This document shows, one piece after another, positions 23,759-35,405 of a stretch of DNA of 64,000 bases. Below the pieces are notes generated by a model. That model saw only the letters and a program-made list of their open reading frames with translations, had not been told where the DNA came from and made no database searches. Source of the stretch: Rhizomucor pusillus (taxonomy: Eukaryota > Mucoromycota > Mucoromycetes > Mucorales > Lichtheimiaceae); NCBI GenBank assembly GCA_900175165.2, contig FWWN02000703.1, forward strand, positions 284,726 through 348,725, in the 5' to 3' direction. Position 1 is the stretch's first letter. Each line of letters starts with the position of its first letter. The position numbers and the translations under genes were made by a program.

Positions 23759-24640
23759 TTGGGAATTGCTTGTCGAGCTGTCTATCCCCACCTCCGATCT
23801 CTTTCTCACTCTCTCTTGTCTTTCCCTCTGTTTATCTTTTTCAAAAGTTTCCCACTATTATTTTGCATCTATTCTTTCACCTGTTTCATTCACATTTGTA
23901 TTTGAACATAAATCAATATTCATATACACACGCTCTCACTAGAAATGGAAACCTGTGTACATTGATTTTCTATATTGAGTGATCTTTACAGAAGGTGTCG
24001 GGATTACTATGTTACAAAGCGAGATGTTATGGTACATGCGCATCAATGATTTGGATATATCGGTGTAATCACTTTAGCTTCTAACAGCATTCTTCGCTTG
24101 CAAAGCAAAGACATAGTGCAGCGAGGCTAGATGAAACGTGTCGTCACATGAGTTAATAATACATGTAACCCATGCCTCTTCATGCATAGTTTGTATAACT
24201 TACCAACCCCAGCAGCATGCCGCTTTTGTCCTCGATGGCTTATCGCGTATTGCTACAGTTTCTGGAGCCGGCGTGGGACTATAGAAATAATATTGCCCTA
24301 CGAGGAGAATCTCCAGTCGGTAACCATAGCGACTATGCATGCATCGTCTAAACGTTACCGTCAGATTGCGCGTTTCTGCCGTTTGTATCGTGAAACGAAG
24401 TTCTGATGGGCGATCCTGGCATTGAAGCATGTCCATGATTCTTTTGATTTGCGATGGACTCTTGCATTCTTGATGCATAACAGCGGGGCGTCGGGAGGAG
24501 TGGGCTCGAGCGCTGTGCGCTTGCGGTGGTCAAAAAGGGAGCAACGGTGGAGAAGGAGGGGTATATTAGAAGAGCAACGATCTAGCGCGTTTTATACGAT
24601 GTCTTTTGCATAAAAAAGGAAATTATATATATAAAGTACC
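23759..24640. other. Convergent intergenic region
   Basis: Lies between the 3' ends of RPO41 (+) and the SMYD-like gene (-). The first 200 bases are pyrimidine-rich, a likely RPO41 3' UTR. A 92-codon minus-strand ORF at 24200-24478 is the only coding-like segment and is listed separately. Confidence 0.5.
24200..24478 (-). CDS. Possible small protein, unassigned
   Basis: A 92-codon ORF starting at an ATG, with text such as QIKRIMDMLQCQDRPSELRF and GYRLEILLVGQYYFYSP. I do not recognise it. A GTAAGT sits just at its 3' end, so it may instead be part of a spliced gene or non-coding. There is no signal peptide or motif. It may also be chance. Confidence 0.25.
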   Translation of the reverse strand: MHQECKSPSQIKRIMDMLQCQDRPSELRFTIQTAETRNLTVTFRRCMHSRYGYRLEILLVGQYYFYSPTPAPETVAIRDKPSRTKAACCWGW

Positions 24641-26406
24641 CTATCTTCTATGTGCAATGTACTTTTTGGCGTGTTTAGTCTTTGGATGATCAGCGCCGTA
24701 CACCACGGACCGGACTTTGGCTGCATTGGCAAACGCATCCTTGGCCTCCTTTTGCCACTTCCTCTCGAGAGGTGCTCTTCCTGACAATCTGCATTTCTCC
24801 GCCATCAAGTCGCAGAGCTCTCCTAAATTCTGGTAGAAATCCGAGATCTCTGGTGTGTTCTTGGGCAAGCTCAACTTGGCGTGCTCTTCGAGGCATTCAA
24901 GGATCAGGCGGTTCATATCGATAGCACCCTTGATATCCTGGCTGCGTCGAAGCAAGTTCATGAGTGGGATCGTTGCATTGAGTCTAACGGCGTTCTGTGG
25001 ATGCAAAGCGCCCGCAAGTGCCTGCTTTTTAGACGTGTCAACCTTAACAAGCGGTTCGAGCTTAGTTTTAGCGCGCTTATAGTTGCGTTCCTGCTGGATG
25101 GCCGCGATGCCTTCCTGGTAAAGTTCTTTGGCTTTTCGAATAGACTCGGCGACGTGTTTGGCTGATGCAGAGTGGCCACAGCTCGCGCATGTCCATTGCT
25201 CTTGCTCTGGCGCGCTTACTTCGTTCGGCTCGCCCTGGATAACCTTGTCCATGGGCGATGGTGGTATCACGTATACATCGTTGCAGCAATCCTCGCACAC
25301 AATGCTTTGCAAATATCGATCGACGGATGCCTTCATGGGGGCTGAGCACCGTTTGCATCGGCACCAAAAGTGCTTCGTGTAGAGCAGATCCTGCCGTCGT
25401 TCGTCCCGCGTCGCATATAGATCAATGTAGCTGACAGTGAGTTCCTCATCTTGCTGTACTGGGCGGATGGTCCTGAACGCAAGTTGCCCTCCTTTCATGC
25501 CTACAAACACGCAGTTAGGATTACATGCGTGGTTGAAAAACATGGCGCCCAAAGGAAATAGGCCGAGTGCCACGTCCGTGTTCCGACAGTCGTTGTCTCC
25601 GAGACCATGCGCGTTTGAGTTGATTCTGCCGGAGCAAGCTCGTGTGAGTATGTCACAGTACAAATTTACTAACTTCTCCTTTACCTGCAAGCAAGCGTGG
25701 CAACCTCTTCGGCAGGGACTTTGGCGGATTCAGGAAGTTCGGAAACCAAACGATGGCCTAGAAACGCAAAATCAGAATTTTCTGCGACCTGCTAACCCAA
25801 AAAGGCTGGTCGACATATATTACCTGCTTCTGTCATGACCTTTATAAAATTTGGGTCAGAGCGTTCACGGTGACTTACGAGGTCTTCCACGCACCAGTAC
25901 GGCGTTGGGTTGTTCTTCTTCTTTTCCTTGTCCTCATCCTCCTTGCTGCACTGGTCTCTGTTCCTGTTGTTCTCGTTATCTCGTTGCCGTCTTGCCAGCA
26001 AAAGCGCGATCAGACGAAGCATGTCCGCTTCCACGTCTGTTGCGCGTCCGATAGCATCCACCTGCGAGAATGCCGAGCAGACAATAGTGTGCGTTGTATC
26101 CTTTTCGAGGCAGGTCGACGAGCAGTAGAATGACTTTTGGCAGTCAGAGCACATGAGTTTTTTGGCGGTCAAGGTATCGAGGCAAACGTGACAGTGCTCG
26201 TCCAAGTACTGTGATCTGACAATGAATGCTGCTGCTTGCTCCAGGCAGACAGTTGTGCCTTCATCGAGCGGCCGAGATGCTACCGCGTGCCGGCCTTTGG
26301 TCTTTGTATTGCGAAGCGACACCGGATAATCGCTAAGAGCGTCGTGGTAGAATTGGTGGATCGGTGTTAACGGCGCCTTCTCGTTTTTCTTTGTGTTTTT
26401 GTCCAT
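24641..26406 (-). CDS. SMYD-type SET/MYND protein
   Basis: Exons (minus): 25824-26406, 25685-25757 and 24641-25625, giving 546 aa. Probable lysine methyltransferase. The SET half GRHAVASRPLDEGTTVCLE is followed by a complete MYND finger (CHVC, CSDC, FYCSSTCLEKD, H, C) at residues 72-110. The second SET half has INSNAHGL, LGLFPLGAMFFNHACNPNC and DEELTVSYIDLYATRDERR, then a post-SET cysteine set (CRCKRC). A helical TPR-like C-terminal region follows (AVRLNATIPLMNLLRRSQDI). Intron 25626-25684 is needed because the open frame otherwise meets a stop. A Glu/Lys/Asn-rich loop (residues 155-175) interrupts the SET insert. It differs from the SET5-like gene at the window start by having the TPR-like tail. 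Confidence 0.88.
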
Positions 26407-26740
26407 GTCAGGATTTTTTTTTTTTTTTGGATAGAGGCAAAGGTGGAGTCGTCGTTTCTATGATTACTTTGTCGTCAGAGACTTTTCCCTGCACAGAAAA
26501 AGCTTTGCAGAAAAAAAAAATCGTGTGAAACCGGGCGTTTGACGTTGTTATCTGCGATTGAATTTTCTGCGTCCATGACGTTGACGTGGTTGCCAGGAGA
26601 AGACCATTTGAGGGAATCGGTTAAACCAAGTTTGGAGGAAAAGTGTATTAGGATTAAGAAAAACTGGGAAAGATTATGTAAGAAAAACCAAAAAACCAAA
26701 AATTACAATTAAATTAGAAAACAGGACTAAGGTATTAAGT
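26407..26740. other. Short intergenic region with homopolymer tracts
   Basis: Holds a poly-T run near 26412-26428 and a poly-A run near 26511-26520, both in the 5' flank of the SMYD-like gene and the 3' flank of the methyltransferase gene. No coding signal. Confidence 0.6.
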
Positions 26741-28065
26741 TTAGATAATATCAACGGTTGATGCGTGCGATTTTTGCGCCACAACAAAGTGGAAATTGCT
26801 GTAGCTGTGATACTGTTCAAGTTCTCTTGATGCCTCTTTCAGTAATCGTTCAAAATCCTCCGGTGGTGTCACCGATCGTCCAATGCTGACATTATACTGG
26901 TTGACAGCTTGTTGACTGAGAGCCAAGATGTGGAATAGATCGTCGCGAAACATGACACCCAGGCGACCACCCCACAAGCCGATGGGGAGGGACCGGTACT
27001 TTTCCGCTAAAAGTTTACCATCTTTAGGAATTAGAGAAGGTAATTGTCGGGCAATTCGAGGTTTGAATTTTCGACTTCGTGCTGTTTCAACGACTGAATC
27101 CCGATCAGTCCGTCGGCATGGATACCTTACATACATCCTCGACTGTCACTTACCTTCTAGGTTCAACTTTTCAGTGAGCGGTCCTGGTGAATAAACAAGC
27201 ATGTCCATCTCCATGATCTCCAAATGGCCTCCGGGTTTCAAAAGCTGCCAGCAGTCTTGAATGACCCGGGAGTACTGCTCAAAAGTGAAAGCAAAGCACA
27301 TGAAACGAATATGGATGTAATCAAATGTCTCGTCTCCAAACGTGCCTCGCAATCCCCCCAACGCATTGAGTTTTAACAGCTCACAGTTACGTGGTACAGT
27401 ACTCATGTCAGGAAACATATTGTCGCTCGAGTCAATCCCAATCACGTGAAGATCCGGGCATGCTTGAGCGAGTTCAATGCTCCAACATCCTGGTCCACAG
27501 CCAATGTCCAGCACTTGGCCACCTTTAAGTCGCTCAAATTCGATCGGTAATGCAAATTCCCTTAAAAGCAGGTCATCAATGTGAGATCATGCACACGTGT
27601 ACTGTCTGTAAACATTGTACATGCAACCCACCCTTCAAATGCAAGTTTAACCAGATCATTTTTCAGTTGCTGCCTATCTGCCTCCTCTTCGCCTACTGTC
27701 AAGAGATATCCGGACTCGGTGAACTCTGGCAGCTCCGTCTTTGGTGGTGGCGGTGGGGAATCTTCAGGGATCTTGCGTAGATCAATCGACGTGGGCAATC
27801 GGCGAAGACCATGTCGTGTAGCCCTGGAAAGCTTTGATACAATTGAAGACGATTTGCTGAGCGATCGAGTCGAATGGCTGCGCGTCATTCCTGCCGAGGC
27901 GTCCAACGATTGTGATCTTTTCGCTGACGCCCGATTGTGGTCGGCACCACCGCGACTGCTCGAGAACAGCGAAGCCAAGCTTGAGCCGTGGAGCCATGAC
28001 TTTCGCCGGTGCTGTTTGGGCGGAGAAGGTGGGGCGTGCGCTGGCTCCTGCTCGTTGCTGTCCAT
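26741..28065 (-). CDS. SAM-dependent methyltransferase (LaeA/UMTA-like fold)
   Basis: Exons (minus): 27632-28065, 27154-27560 and 26741-27093, giving 397 aa. Class I methyltransferase: motif I is VLDIGCGPGCWSIELAQACP, followed by DLHVIGIDSSDNMFP, then FDYIHIRFMCFAF (motif for post-II/III) and QDCWQLLKPGGHLEIMEMDM. The first ~110 residues are Ser/Arg-rich and disordered (RSHSTRSLSKSSSIVSKLS). The C-terminal third has LPIGLWGGRLGVMFRDDL. This layout is common in fungal methyltransferases of unknown substrate that multiply in Mucoromycota. The substrate cannot be told from the sequence. Confidence 0.82.
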
Positions 28066-29034
28066 GCCAAAGCTAAAGTGGGAGGGTGTGAGGAGGGTGA
28101 GAAGGGGGGGAAGACAGCAAAAAAATTAAACAAGGCTGCATCTTCATTATCGGAGCTACTTTATTTGGGGCGAGCGCAAGTGATTGTCCCGCTAGACCGC
28201 TGAAAATGCAGTTTCAGGACCCCGTCTTTTGGTCTAATCTTTTAGCAAAGCCATCTTCACCTTTCCGCATCACAATTTAATATCGTGTAACAGAGACAAA
28301 ATAAAGTATACTATTGCTGTCTATGATGCTGATTAACAGTTTAAAGATACTGTTGCTATGGAAATTGTTGTCATGGATAAAGTTGCTACGGTGACTACTT
28401 GATCTTTCTACTGTCGTGAGTTCGTTGTCATGGATACTTTTTTCCATCATACTTTGGTGAATGGACGGAACATTTTTATTTTGACATCCTTGGTGTGAAA
28501 TCAAGTAGATGCTATCCGAGATATAAAATGACGTATTGGATTGAGCATCTGTATCCCGAATCTTTAGCATGCTTTGCAGGAACGGCAGAGAATCACAGAA
28601 GATCAAACTAGCAATAAAAACTGACATTTGCGAATTAGATTTGGATACTTTGTGGAATATAGCAAACCGGACGAGGTATCAAGACATGTGGCAATTAGTG
28701 TTAACGACTTCGATCCTTATAGGTAAACCGGTTTTACTTGGAATCAATTCTTATGCACATCAGAGACATTGAAGAAATGTAGTCTATGGAAGACGTTTGA
28801 ACCATCATGTTAAACGTTGTAGTATTTGGATGGAGCTGGAGCTCGAACACGCTCTATTAGGCATATAATTAGCCACGGTGCCCGCAGATATGATCATTGA
28901 ATGTAACCTCCTCGTTGATGCTCTAGACTACATAGCAAATACATTTTCTCGAGATGCTACGAGTGGCAAACCATTAGTGGCAAACCATTTATGGCAAGAA
29001 AAAAATTAAATGCATATCTATTTACATCGAAATT
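28066..29034. other. Intergenic region without gene
   Basis: About 1 kb between the methyltransferase 5' end and the TRP-like gene 3' end. AT-rich, with short repeated phrases (TTGTCATGGATA occurs twice, near 28369 and 28427) and a perfect 14-bp tandem duplication at 28962-28989. No ORF with recognisable features. Confidence 0.5.
28962..28989 (+). repeat. Perfect 14-bp tandem duplication
   Basis: AGTGGCAAACCATT occurs twice back to back, just beyond the 3' end of the TRP-like gene. Confidence 0.9.
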
Positions 29035-31337
29035 TCACATGCTGTGGATCTGTCTTTGCTGTTCTTGTTGGTGTTGTTGGGAGACGTTAGCGTTAGAGTT
29101 ATACTGCCGAGGGAGGACTTGATGTATCGGCGTAGGTGGAGGTGGAGACATGCTTCGTGGACGTGGACGCTCATCCGCGACGTAAAACGTTTCATTCAAT
29201 AGCTGCAGGCTGCTACGGGCTCCTTGGCTTTGGCGACTGAATCTATTGCTCATTTGTTCCTCGGGTGGAATGTGGGTTGATACCGGCAAATGGGTTTTGC
29301 GCACGCGTCTACGCCAGAGTGCCATGCGAGCTGGAGGTGCTCCATCTTCGTACAATTCGTCGTCCGCGAGGCCTGTCGTGATAACTGCAAAGTTGCGGAT
29401 CGGGATAGCAAACATGACAATAAACACAATGCAATGCAAGATCACTTGCACGTATGCAACAGCTTGCTTGTCACGTTCCAGTACATGCAGACTCTCAATG
29501 TAGGTCAGGCTTAGAATAAGGATAACAACTCGAAATAAGCCGAATACAAAGTACTGTATGTTGACTTGACGGGACGCATGTGGCCACAGGGTATACAGCA
29601 TTGCGACGTAGGCAATTTCCGCTAGTAAAACGACGATTATTTGTGCCAAACCGCTGGTTTGAAATCCTCCAATCATGACGCCGACAATGACGCGATATAT
29701 AAGAGATACCACGAAAAAGTAGACCCGATCGTCAGTGAAGGTGTTGTATAATGGTCCATATCGTAGCAGCAACGTTATATCTGAGAACAACAGAGAAGGA
29801 GGTCGGACGTGCAGCAACGCGAATGCAATGAAGCCGTATAGCAGGAATATGATAAACACAAGGACAAGTGCCGGTGTAAGCAGCATGTACCATGTTGACG
29901 GCAGCATCAATTGGTAAAATGACAATGTCATTAACGGCAGATAGAACAAGGTGACTACACGGAGAAGTATTCCTGGAATGCATGCACCAATGTAAGTTCT
30001 CTCGATACGATAGAAGATGAAGAAGTTTCTTACATACCCAGAGAAAAATTGAATACTTTACAGTTGCAGCTAGGATGCAAGTATGGTTCTTTGGAACCAA
30101 ACAGAGCTGTCGCGGCCCACAGTAGCATGCATAGCAGTACACATCCTGCCAGGATAAACAAGAAGAATACCAAGCAGGTCAGAAACAGGTTATCGATAGC
30201 CACATTAGATGCGAGTGCAAAGTTGTTCATGCCAGTCCCAACAACTTTCACGAATGTACCGTCATACAGAGTTCCATTCAGTGCAAAAGGGTTAATATCT
30301 TCTTGCCTCTTGCTAAGATTGAGGCCTTGTGGCAAGTTCTGCTGCTGCTGTTGCTGTGCCACGTGATGATCATTGTCGTGAATCCATGTTGTTGGAAATA
30401 ATAGAAAGCTCCATGCAAAGTTGGAAGCAAAGAGGGTGTAGAATTTAGGGTATGAAAGGGTCAGCTGGCTCGTGGTAACGATGAATTGTGCATAGTAGAT
30501 GATATCGCTGAAACCTGGTGTTTTGAGACGCAGCGCTGCTGGAAGCATAGCGTAGTTGGATGTGAATAGGAATGCATCGTGATCTGTATCGGACACCGTC
30601 ATAAATGATGCAAATATCGATACCAATGCAACGAAAACTGCAAAACCCACAGGAATAAATCGAAATATGCTTTGCCACGTTGGATGCTGGTATCCTACGG
30701 GTGCAAGAGTCACGCATGCCCACGACATCTTGTCAGCTGTTACTGCAGAGTATCGGGCAATGATATCGGCTAAAGGAAGTGATGTACTTGGTATATTGAG
30801 AGACTATTGTATTCACCGTTGATAAAAATCGAAATCTGATTTAGAAAATGTTGATCCAGTTTTAGTACTGTTCTTTTGTTCCGTACCTGATGTATTGTGA
30901 CATTGGTGTTGGATTCAACAGGGCACTTTACTGTTTCACACAGCCTCTGCATTAAACTTGATACAATCGAGAATCCAAGCAATATCTCTGTGCGTGAGGA
31001 AGCATATACTGGAAGAAAAAGCTCGTCAGGAATGATATTTGTACTGAAATGTAAAGGATTGATGTTACGAACGAGACTGTGCGGTATTCAGGTCAGTGAC
31101 GGGAATAAGGCTTGCTCCGGTCACGTTGAAGTCATAAAGATTGGATATTGGATCGTAATATCGTGAAACGGAATATACAGTAAAGTTGCTGTTGCTGCTG
31201 CAGTGTGTAAAGTTGAGATCGGGACCAAAGGCTGTCTCTGCAATGGGTGTGTCTGTTTGCTGACAAGCGATCAGGCCGAAATGGGCAAAGAGGAGAATGG
31301 CCGGCAGAATCCAAAGCCTTGAATGTCGCTTGAGCAT
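29035..31337 (-). CDS. TRP-like membrane protein with ML-like domain (Pkd2/Flc family)
   Basis: Exons (minus): 31073-31337, 30887-31008, 30038-30803 and 29035-29972, giving 696 aa. A cleavable signal peptide (LWILPAILLFAHFGLIACQ) is followed by an ML-like luminal domain (LNFTHCSSNSNFTVY, then YDFNVTGASL), with conserved Cys residues (CETVKCPVE, WACVTL). About nine hydrophobic segments follow, from FIPVGFAVFVALVSIFASFM to VILHCIVFIVMFAIPI. The tail is cytoplasmic, Pro/Gln-rich. Fungal relatives are calcium-linked channels or FAD carriers at ER, plasma membrane or septum. The first intron (31009-31072) was chosen over a 25-nt alternative because it has a CTGAC branch site, a pyrimidine tract and gives the family text SLYASS. 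Confidence 0.87.
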
Positions 31338-33201
31338 TAAAAAACGTCACCAGAGAACAAAGTTGAAACCCTTACTTTCTTTTTTTCTTTTGCAGGCAGC
31401 CTATTCATAGCAACATATCACCTTTTTCCGCAGGCAGGTGACACACGGATGCTGTGTTGCAGCAAAGGGAAAACAGAGAGCAGGTGGAGTACACTGCTTA
31501 TTGAGTACTACCGATAGAAATACGCGCATGCATCCATGTGCAGCGCCGACAAGCTCGATATACCACGTAGAGAACGTACGATTGTATATATACAAATTCA
31601 TCAAATCAAACGCTTGCAGCCGGAACGGCCTTCCGTGAGTTCAAGTGAACACCATTGGTACCACCGAGCTCAAAATTATTGACCACGGAGACATACCCAC
31701 AGCAGCCAAGACGGGAGTTAGTAAGCTATGCCAAAAAGGATCGGATAAGTAGGGTTCAATGCTGGAGAATGCAAGCTTTTGCTGCAATTCATGCACCACA
31801 TAAACATACATTGTCATGTTCTAGAAACATCCAGTTGCAATATGCAAGAAGGATATCTTTAAATGAACAAACGCTAGCACCAAAGGGCAAAGGTATATGG
31901 GATTAACTAAGTATACGGTAAATAAGGAAAGAAACCGCAACTGAACCTATACACGAAGGCTGGACGCGGATACATACGAGATTGGGTGGGGGTTTATGTT
32001 GTAGCGGCAATATCTGGGTTATGGAGGAAACTCTAAAGCTTCAGAACAAAGACAAGTTCGTGTGGCCAATTGCATACACATAATAGGAGAGACCTTTGTA
32101 TTTACCCATTTGATTGTCCCCATTCGTACTTTTCCGCTTTTTCTTTACCTTCTCTATCGATGCGTACAGACTGGTCTGTCAAGCATAATCTCGACTCTTC
32201 GTCAGCAACACAAGTAGTCTGACCAACAGTGAACACTATCTGTGCGTGCGAAACAAAATCCAAAAGTGCAGTAAAGGGGTCACAAGCGTCGCTGTCGGCG
32301 GTGACACGCAGATTTAGTCTTTTCTGCAGCGCTGCACCCGCTTCGCTACTGCAAACACGCAACCTAGTCTAATTATCGACAAGCGATTGTTAAAAGACGA
32401 ATCGACGTGTAGATACTACAGCCTTGGTCAGCATAGCTCAATGATAACAAAGGCTTTTGTGACGGAGGTGATTTCGAGCCTTTGCAGTGTGCATATGCCC
32501 GATATCTCGATTAACCAAACCTGGACAAACAAGAATTTCTGGACATAGTTGAGATAATTTCTCAATTTAAAAAGGGTCAAAACCAAGAGATGGAATTCAC
32601 CTCTACCTATTGACACTAGGTCAAAACCTCGACTATAACAAGCATCGGTTTATACAATCCATTGCGCAAAGGTAACGGAATACTTGGCTGCGGCATCTAT
32701 ATCTGTCACCCTTTTGTCTTTCAAAAAGCTTTGTCAGACTTCCAACTCATGCGATCAAGAATACAAGGACTGTTGGCGATTCGGAATTATGGAGCACATA
32801 CTTCGATCCTATATTGCTTTCAATCATTGCGGATCATGATGAAAACGTCGTCCTACGCTTACGCCCTCAATTCTTCAGATAACCTGTTCATGTCACATTA
32901 GTTTGCTTTACCTTTTTAAATCGATAAGTCTATAGTGCTTGATGTACGTTGTGATATAAGGACCTTAAAGTCAACTTCATTCTTGGCTATAGGTTTGAAA
33001 TAATTTCTTTGAGAGATATAATATCGTTACATCGATATTCCTGTTGATCTAGAACTTGTGTCCCTGTATAGTATTGGATGGAAAATGAAAAGCTCTCCAA
33101 ACTTTACCAATCAATCTGCATTTCAGCGTGCATTTCTTTTGGCTGTCGTCCGACAAGTCGTATCCTCCTCTCTTTCTTTTTACACAAGTTTATAAATCAA
33201 C
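31338..33201. other. Divergent intergenic region, no confirmed gene
   Basis: 1.9 kb between the starts of the TRP-like gene (-) and CWC24 (+), so promoters of both should be here. ORFs are short and unlike known families. A TATATATAC sequence lies near 31583. A tRNA-like pol III box pair near 32434-32480 was examined and rejected as a tRNA. Confidence 0.5.
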
Positions 33202-34212
33202 ATGGCCGACACATTACCCGCTGAAAAGGAGTCAACCACAGCGCAGCAATCAGACAATGTTACGTTCTTTAGAAAGAAGCCAGCCAAGAAGAATCTGCGG
33301 AAACGCAAAGCAACAGTGAAAAGTGACAGCGACGATGACGATGACGACGATGGTGTTGTCGTTTCTGAAGTAGTAACGAAGGAGCGCAAGACAACTGCAA
33401 CACCGTTTGTGCAAAGCACACGACGGAAAAACAAACGTCGTGCAGACAATGATCAAGACGATCAAAACGAGGACGACAACACGATCGGTGTCCAGTACGC
33501 CGCAGATCGATCAGTCCAGAACAAACAAAGTGATGCCACTCGGTATGCGACCGAGTGGGAACTGGAAACCGAAGCTTTGCTAAAGGGAACCAAGAAGCCT
33601 GCGTCGAATCCCAAAGTGACAAACTCGAAAATGCAAGTTGGACCGCAGCGTGCACCGGCTAACATTAGAGTCACTGCCCGTTTCGATTATCAACCGGATA
33701 TTTGCAAAGACTACAAGGAGACCGGTTTCTGTGGTTACGGCGACTCTTGTATTTTCTTGCATGACCGTGGTGACTACAAGACAGGATGGCAACTTGAAAA
33801 GGAGTGGGAGGAAGCACAGCGAAATAAGACCCAATTTGGTGCAAGTGATCCGAACAAGTATGCAGTAGAATCCGATTCAGACGACGAAGAACTGCCTTTT
33901 GCATGCTTGATCTGTCGGCAAGAGTTTACGGATCCTGTTGTCACACGATGCAACCATTACTTTTGCGAAAAATGTGCCATGGAACACCACAAAAAGTCAC
34001 CAAAGTGCTTTGCATGCGGCGCTGCAACGAGCGGTATTTTCAACACAGCCAAGAACATGCTCCAGCGACTCAAAGAAAAGAAAGAGCGGCTCAAGGCTGC
34101 AAACAGCGATGAAGAACAGGATGAAAACAACAATGATTTTAGCATAGAAGGTTTAGAAGAGAAGAAGGATGATACCTCGAGTGATTCAGACAATGATTCT
34201 GATTCAGAATAA
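33202..34212 (+). CDS. CWC24: Cwc24/RNF113 spliceosomal zinc-finger protein
   Basis: Single exon, 336 aa. Cwc24 joins the activated spliceosome near the 5' splice site before the first step; RNF113A is the human counterpart and also an E3 ligase. N-terminal part is Asp/Lys-rich ([11 protein letters not shown]). A conserved block [20 protein letters not shown] leads into the CCCH finger (C-x8-C-x5-C-x3-H). [13 protein letters not shown] follows. The RING domain starts at [20 protein letters not shown] near residue 235 and ends KCFACG. The C terminus is acidic with an ELxx-rich helix before it ([14 protein letters not shown]). Lack of introns is unusual for this window. Confidence 0.95.
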   Translation: MADTLPAEKESTTAQQSDNVTFFRKKPAKKNLRKRKATVKSDSDDDDDDDGVVVSEVVTKERKTTATPFVQSTRRKNKRRADNDQDDQNEDDNTIGVQYAADRSVQNKQSDATRYATEWELETEALLKGTKKPASNPKVTNSKMQVGPQRAPANIRVTARFDYQPDICKDYKETGFCGYGDSCIFLHDRGDYKTGWQLEKEWEEAQRNKTQFGASDPNKYAVESDSDDEELPFACLICRQEFTDPVVTRCNHYFCEKCAMEHHKKSPKCFACGAATSGIFNTAKNMLQRLKEKKERLKAANSDEEQDENNNDFSIEGLEEKKDDTSSDSDNDSDSE

Positions 34213-34238
34213 AAACGCTTACTACAATATTCCTTCTC

Positions 34239-34614
34239 CTATATGTCTTTTTTCCTGCGAATGCATTGAAGACATATGATTGCTTCCAGAAACATCGCCT
34301 TTTGGCGCTGTAAAAAGAATATTCCGAGCGGAAAAGTTCTTCCAATATAGATCATAAGCTCTTGATTCCGGGCAGGCCGCTCGGCTTCTATCAGAAGATC
34401 CCCCACATTGATCACTGAACTGAAGAGTCCGATTATTATACGACGAGAAGCAGCAGCAGGCTGCAAAAAGTCTTTGGTGCCTCCAGCTAGTCTCGTCCGG
34501 TGCTGTCAATTCCGAGGACCTGGACGGATCACTGTTGACAGTCCCCAAAAGCGTCGGTCCACCCGAGCATGTACCTTTTCGTCCTACCAAAATGTAGATG
34601 ACGAATACAATCAT
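34239..34614 (-). CDS. Possible small membrane protein, unassigned
   Basis: Exons 34575-34614 and 34239-34486 (minus) would encode 95 aa. The intron has a GTACAT donor and an ACTAG acceptor and keeps frame. Three hydrophobic stretches are visible: VFVIYILV, IIIGLFSSVINVG, and MIYIGRTFPLGIFFL. No family recognised. It is tail-to-tail with CWC24, 26 bases from its stop. A short exon 1 and lack of homology keep confidence low. Confidence 0.35.
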
Positions 34615-35405
34615 GACGATGATTGGTTTGATAGCAGTCTTATCTCTCGAGGTTCAAACTCAGAACCACGATGTCATGTGCCTAGAATCCATAAAGCTTA
34701 TTGTTTCTTTGGCAGCTACGCGGCTTCGTAGCTTTTACGTTACTAAATCACTCCTTTCTCTATACTTTTCAAGATGGGAACTTCAAAGACGGCGCATGTG
34801 TGTTTGTAAATGTTTTGCTTTGTCATTAGTTTTGTGGGCATAGCATCTGCGGCTTTTAAGGCAATCTCCGCTGCAAATTTTTCGTGCCGCAGTATTTTTG
34901 CGAAACTGAGGCTGGCCCCTGGCGTATTTCGTCTTTTTCTTCTACATTTTCTTCTCCCTTCCCATCCGGGGTCGTGGTCTTTAACTATCTTCTGCGCTTT
35001 TCTTTGGAAGCTTTTACACTCGCACTCTATCACCTCTCTCTATCTTAATTAATTATTGTTAACATCTCTTTTTTTGCTCTCTGCCTTTCCCAAACCCTTA
35101 CCCTATTTGTTGACAAGTGCATCTACGTTCAAGATGCACTCCAAGTTTTGAAACCTTCCGCTTTTTCTTTAAGTAACTTTTTTTTCTGAACCCAAGTACC
35201 CACTTTAAAGAGTTACAAGTCTCTTTAAAACAAGTTAATTACTATGGCCTACTATTACATGTTCAACGGCAAGCACGTAGGAAACGACGTCGATTGATCC
35301 AGAAGACCGCCCCCGACTCTAGAAGAATCCCAAATCGAACAAAGTAAAAAGACACGATAACTGCAACAACGACCACCACGACGAGCCAGCGCTCCAAACA
35401 GAAAC
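34615..35405. other. 5' flank and leader of the GATA factor gene
   Basis: Pyrimidine-rich from about 34850 to 35220, with many T/C tracts, as often seen in fungal leaders. Contains the upstream ORF listed separately. Confidence 0.5.
35244..35297 (+). other. 17-codon upstream ORF before the GATA factor
   Basis: Reads MAYYYMFNGKHVGNDVD and ends TGA, 108 bases before the main ATG. Base -3 is A and +4 is G, a favourable start context. The peptide looks like real protein text, faintly like the start of fungal ATP synthase subunit k, but nothing following it continues that family. It may be a regulatory uORF that lowers translation of the GATA factor. Its presence on the mRNA is inferred. Confidence 0.5.

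Noticed and set aside
31044..31068. 25-nt intron in the TRP-like gene
   Set aside because: Too short for spliceosomal removal; the 64-nt choice has a branch site, a pyrimidine tract and better family fit.
32427..32500. tRNA-like pol III boxes (TAGCTCAATGATA and GTGATTTCGAGCC)
   Set aside because: The flanks do not pair into an acceptor stem and the D-arm does not fold. At best a decayed SINE; not supportable as a tRNA gene.
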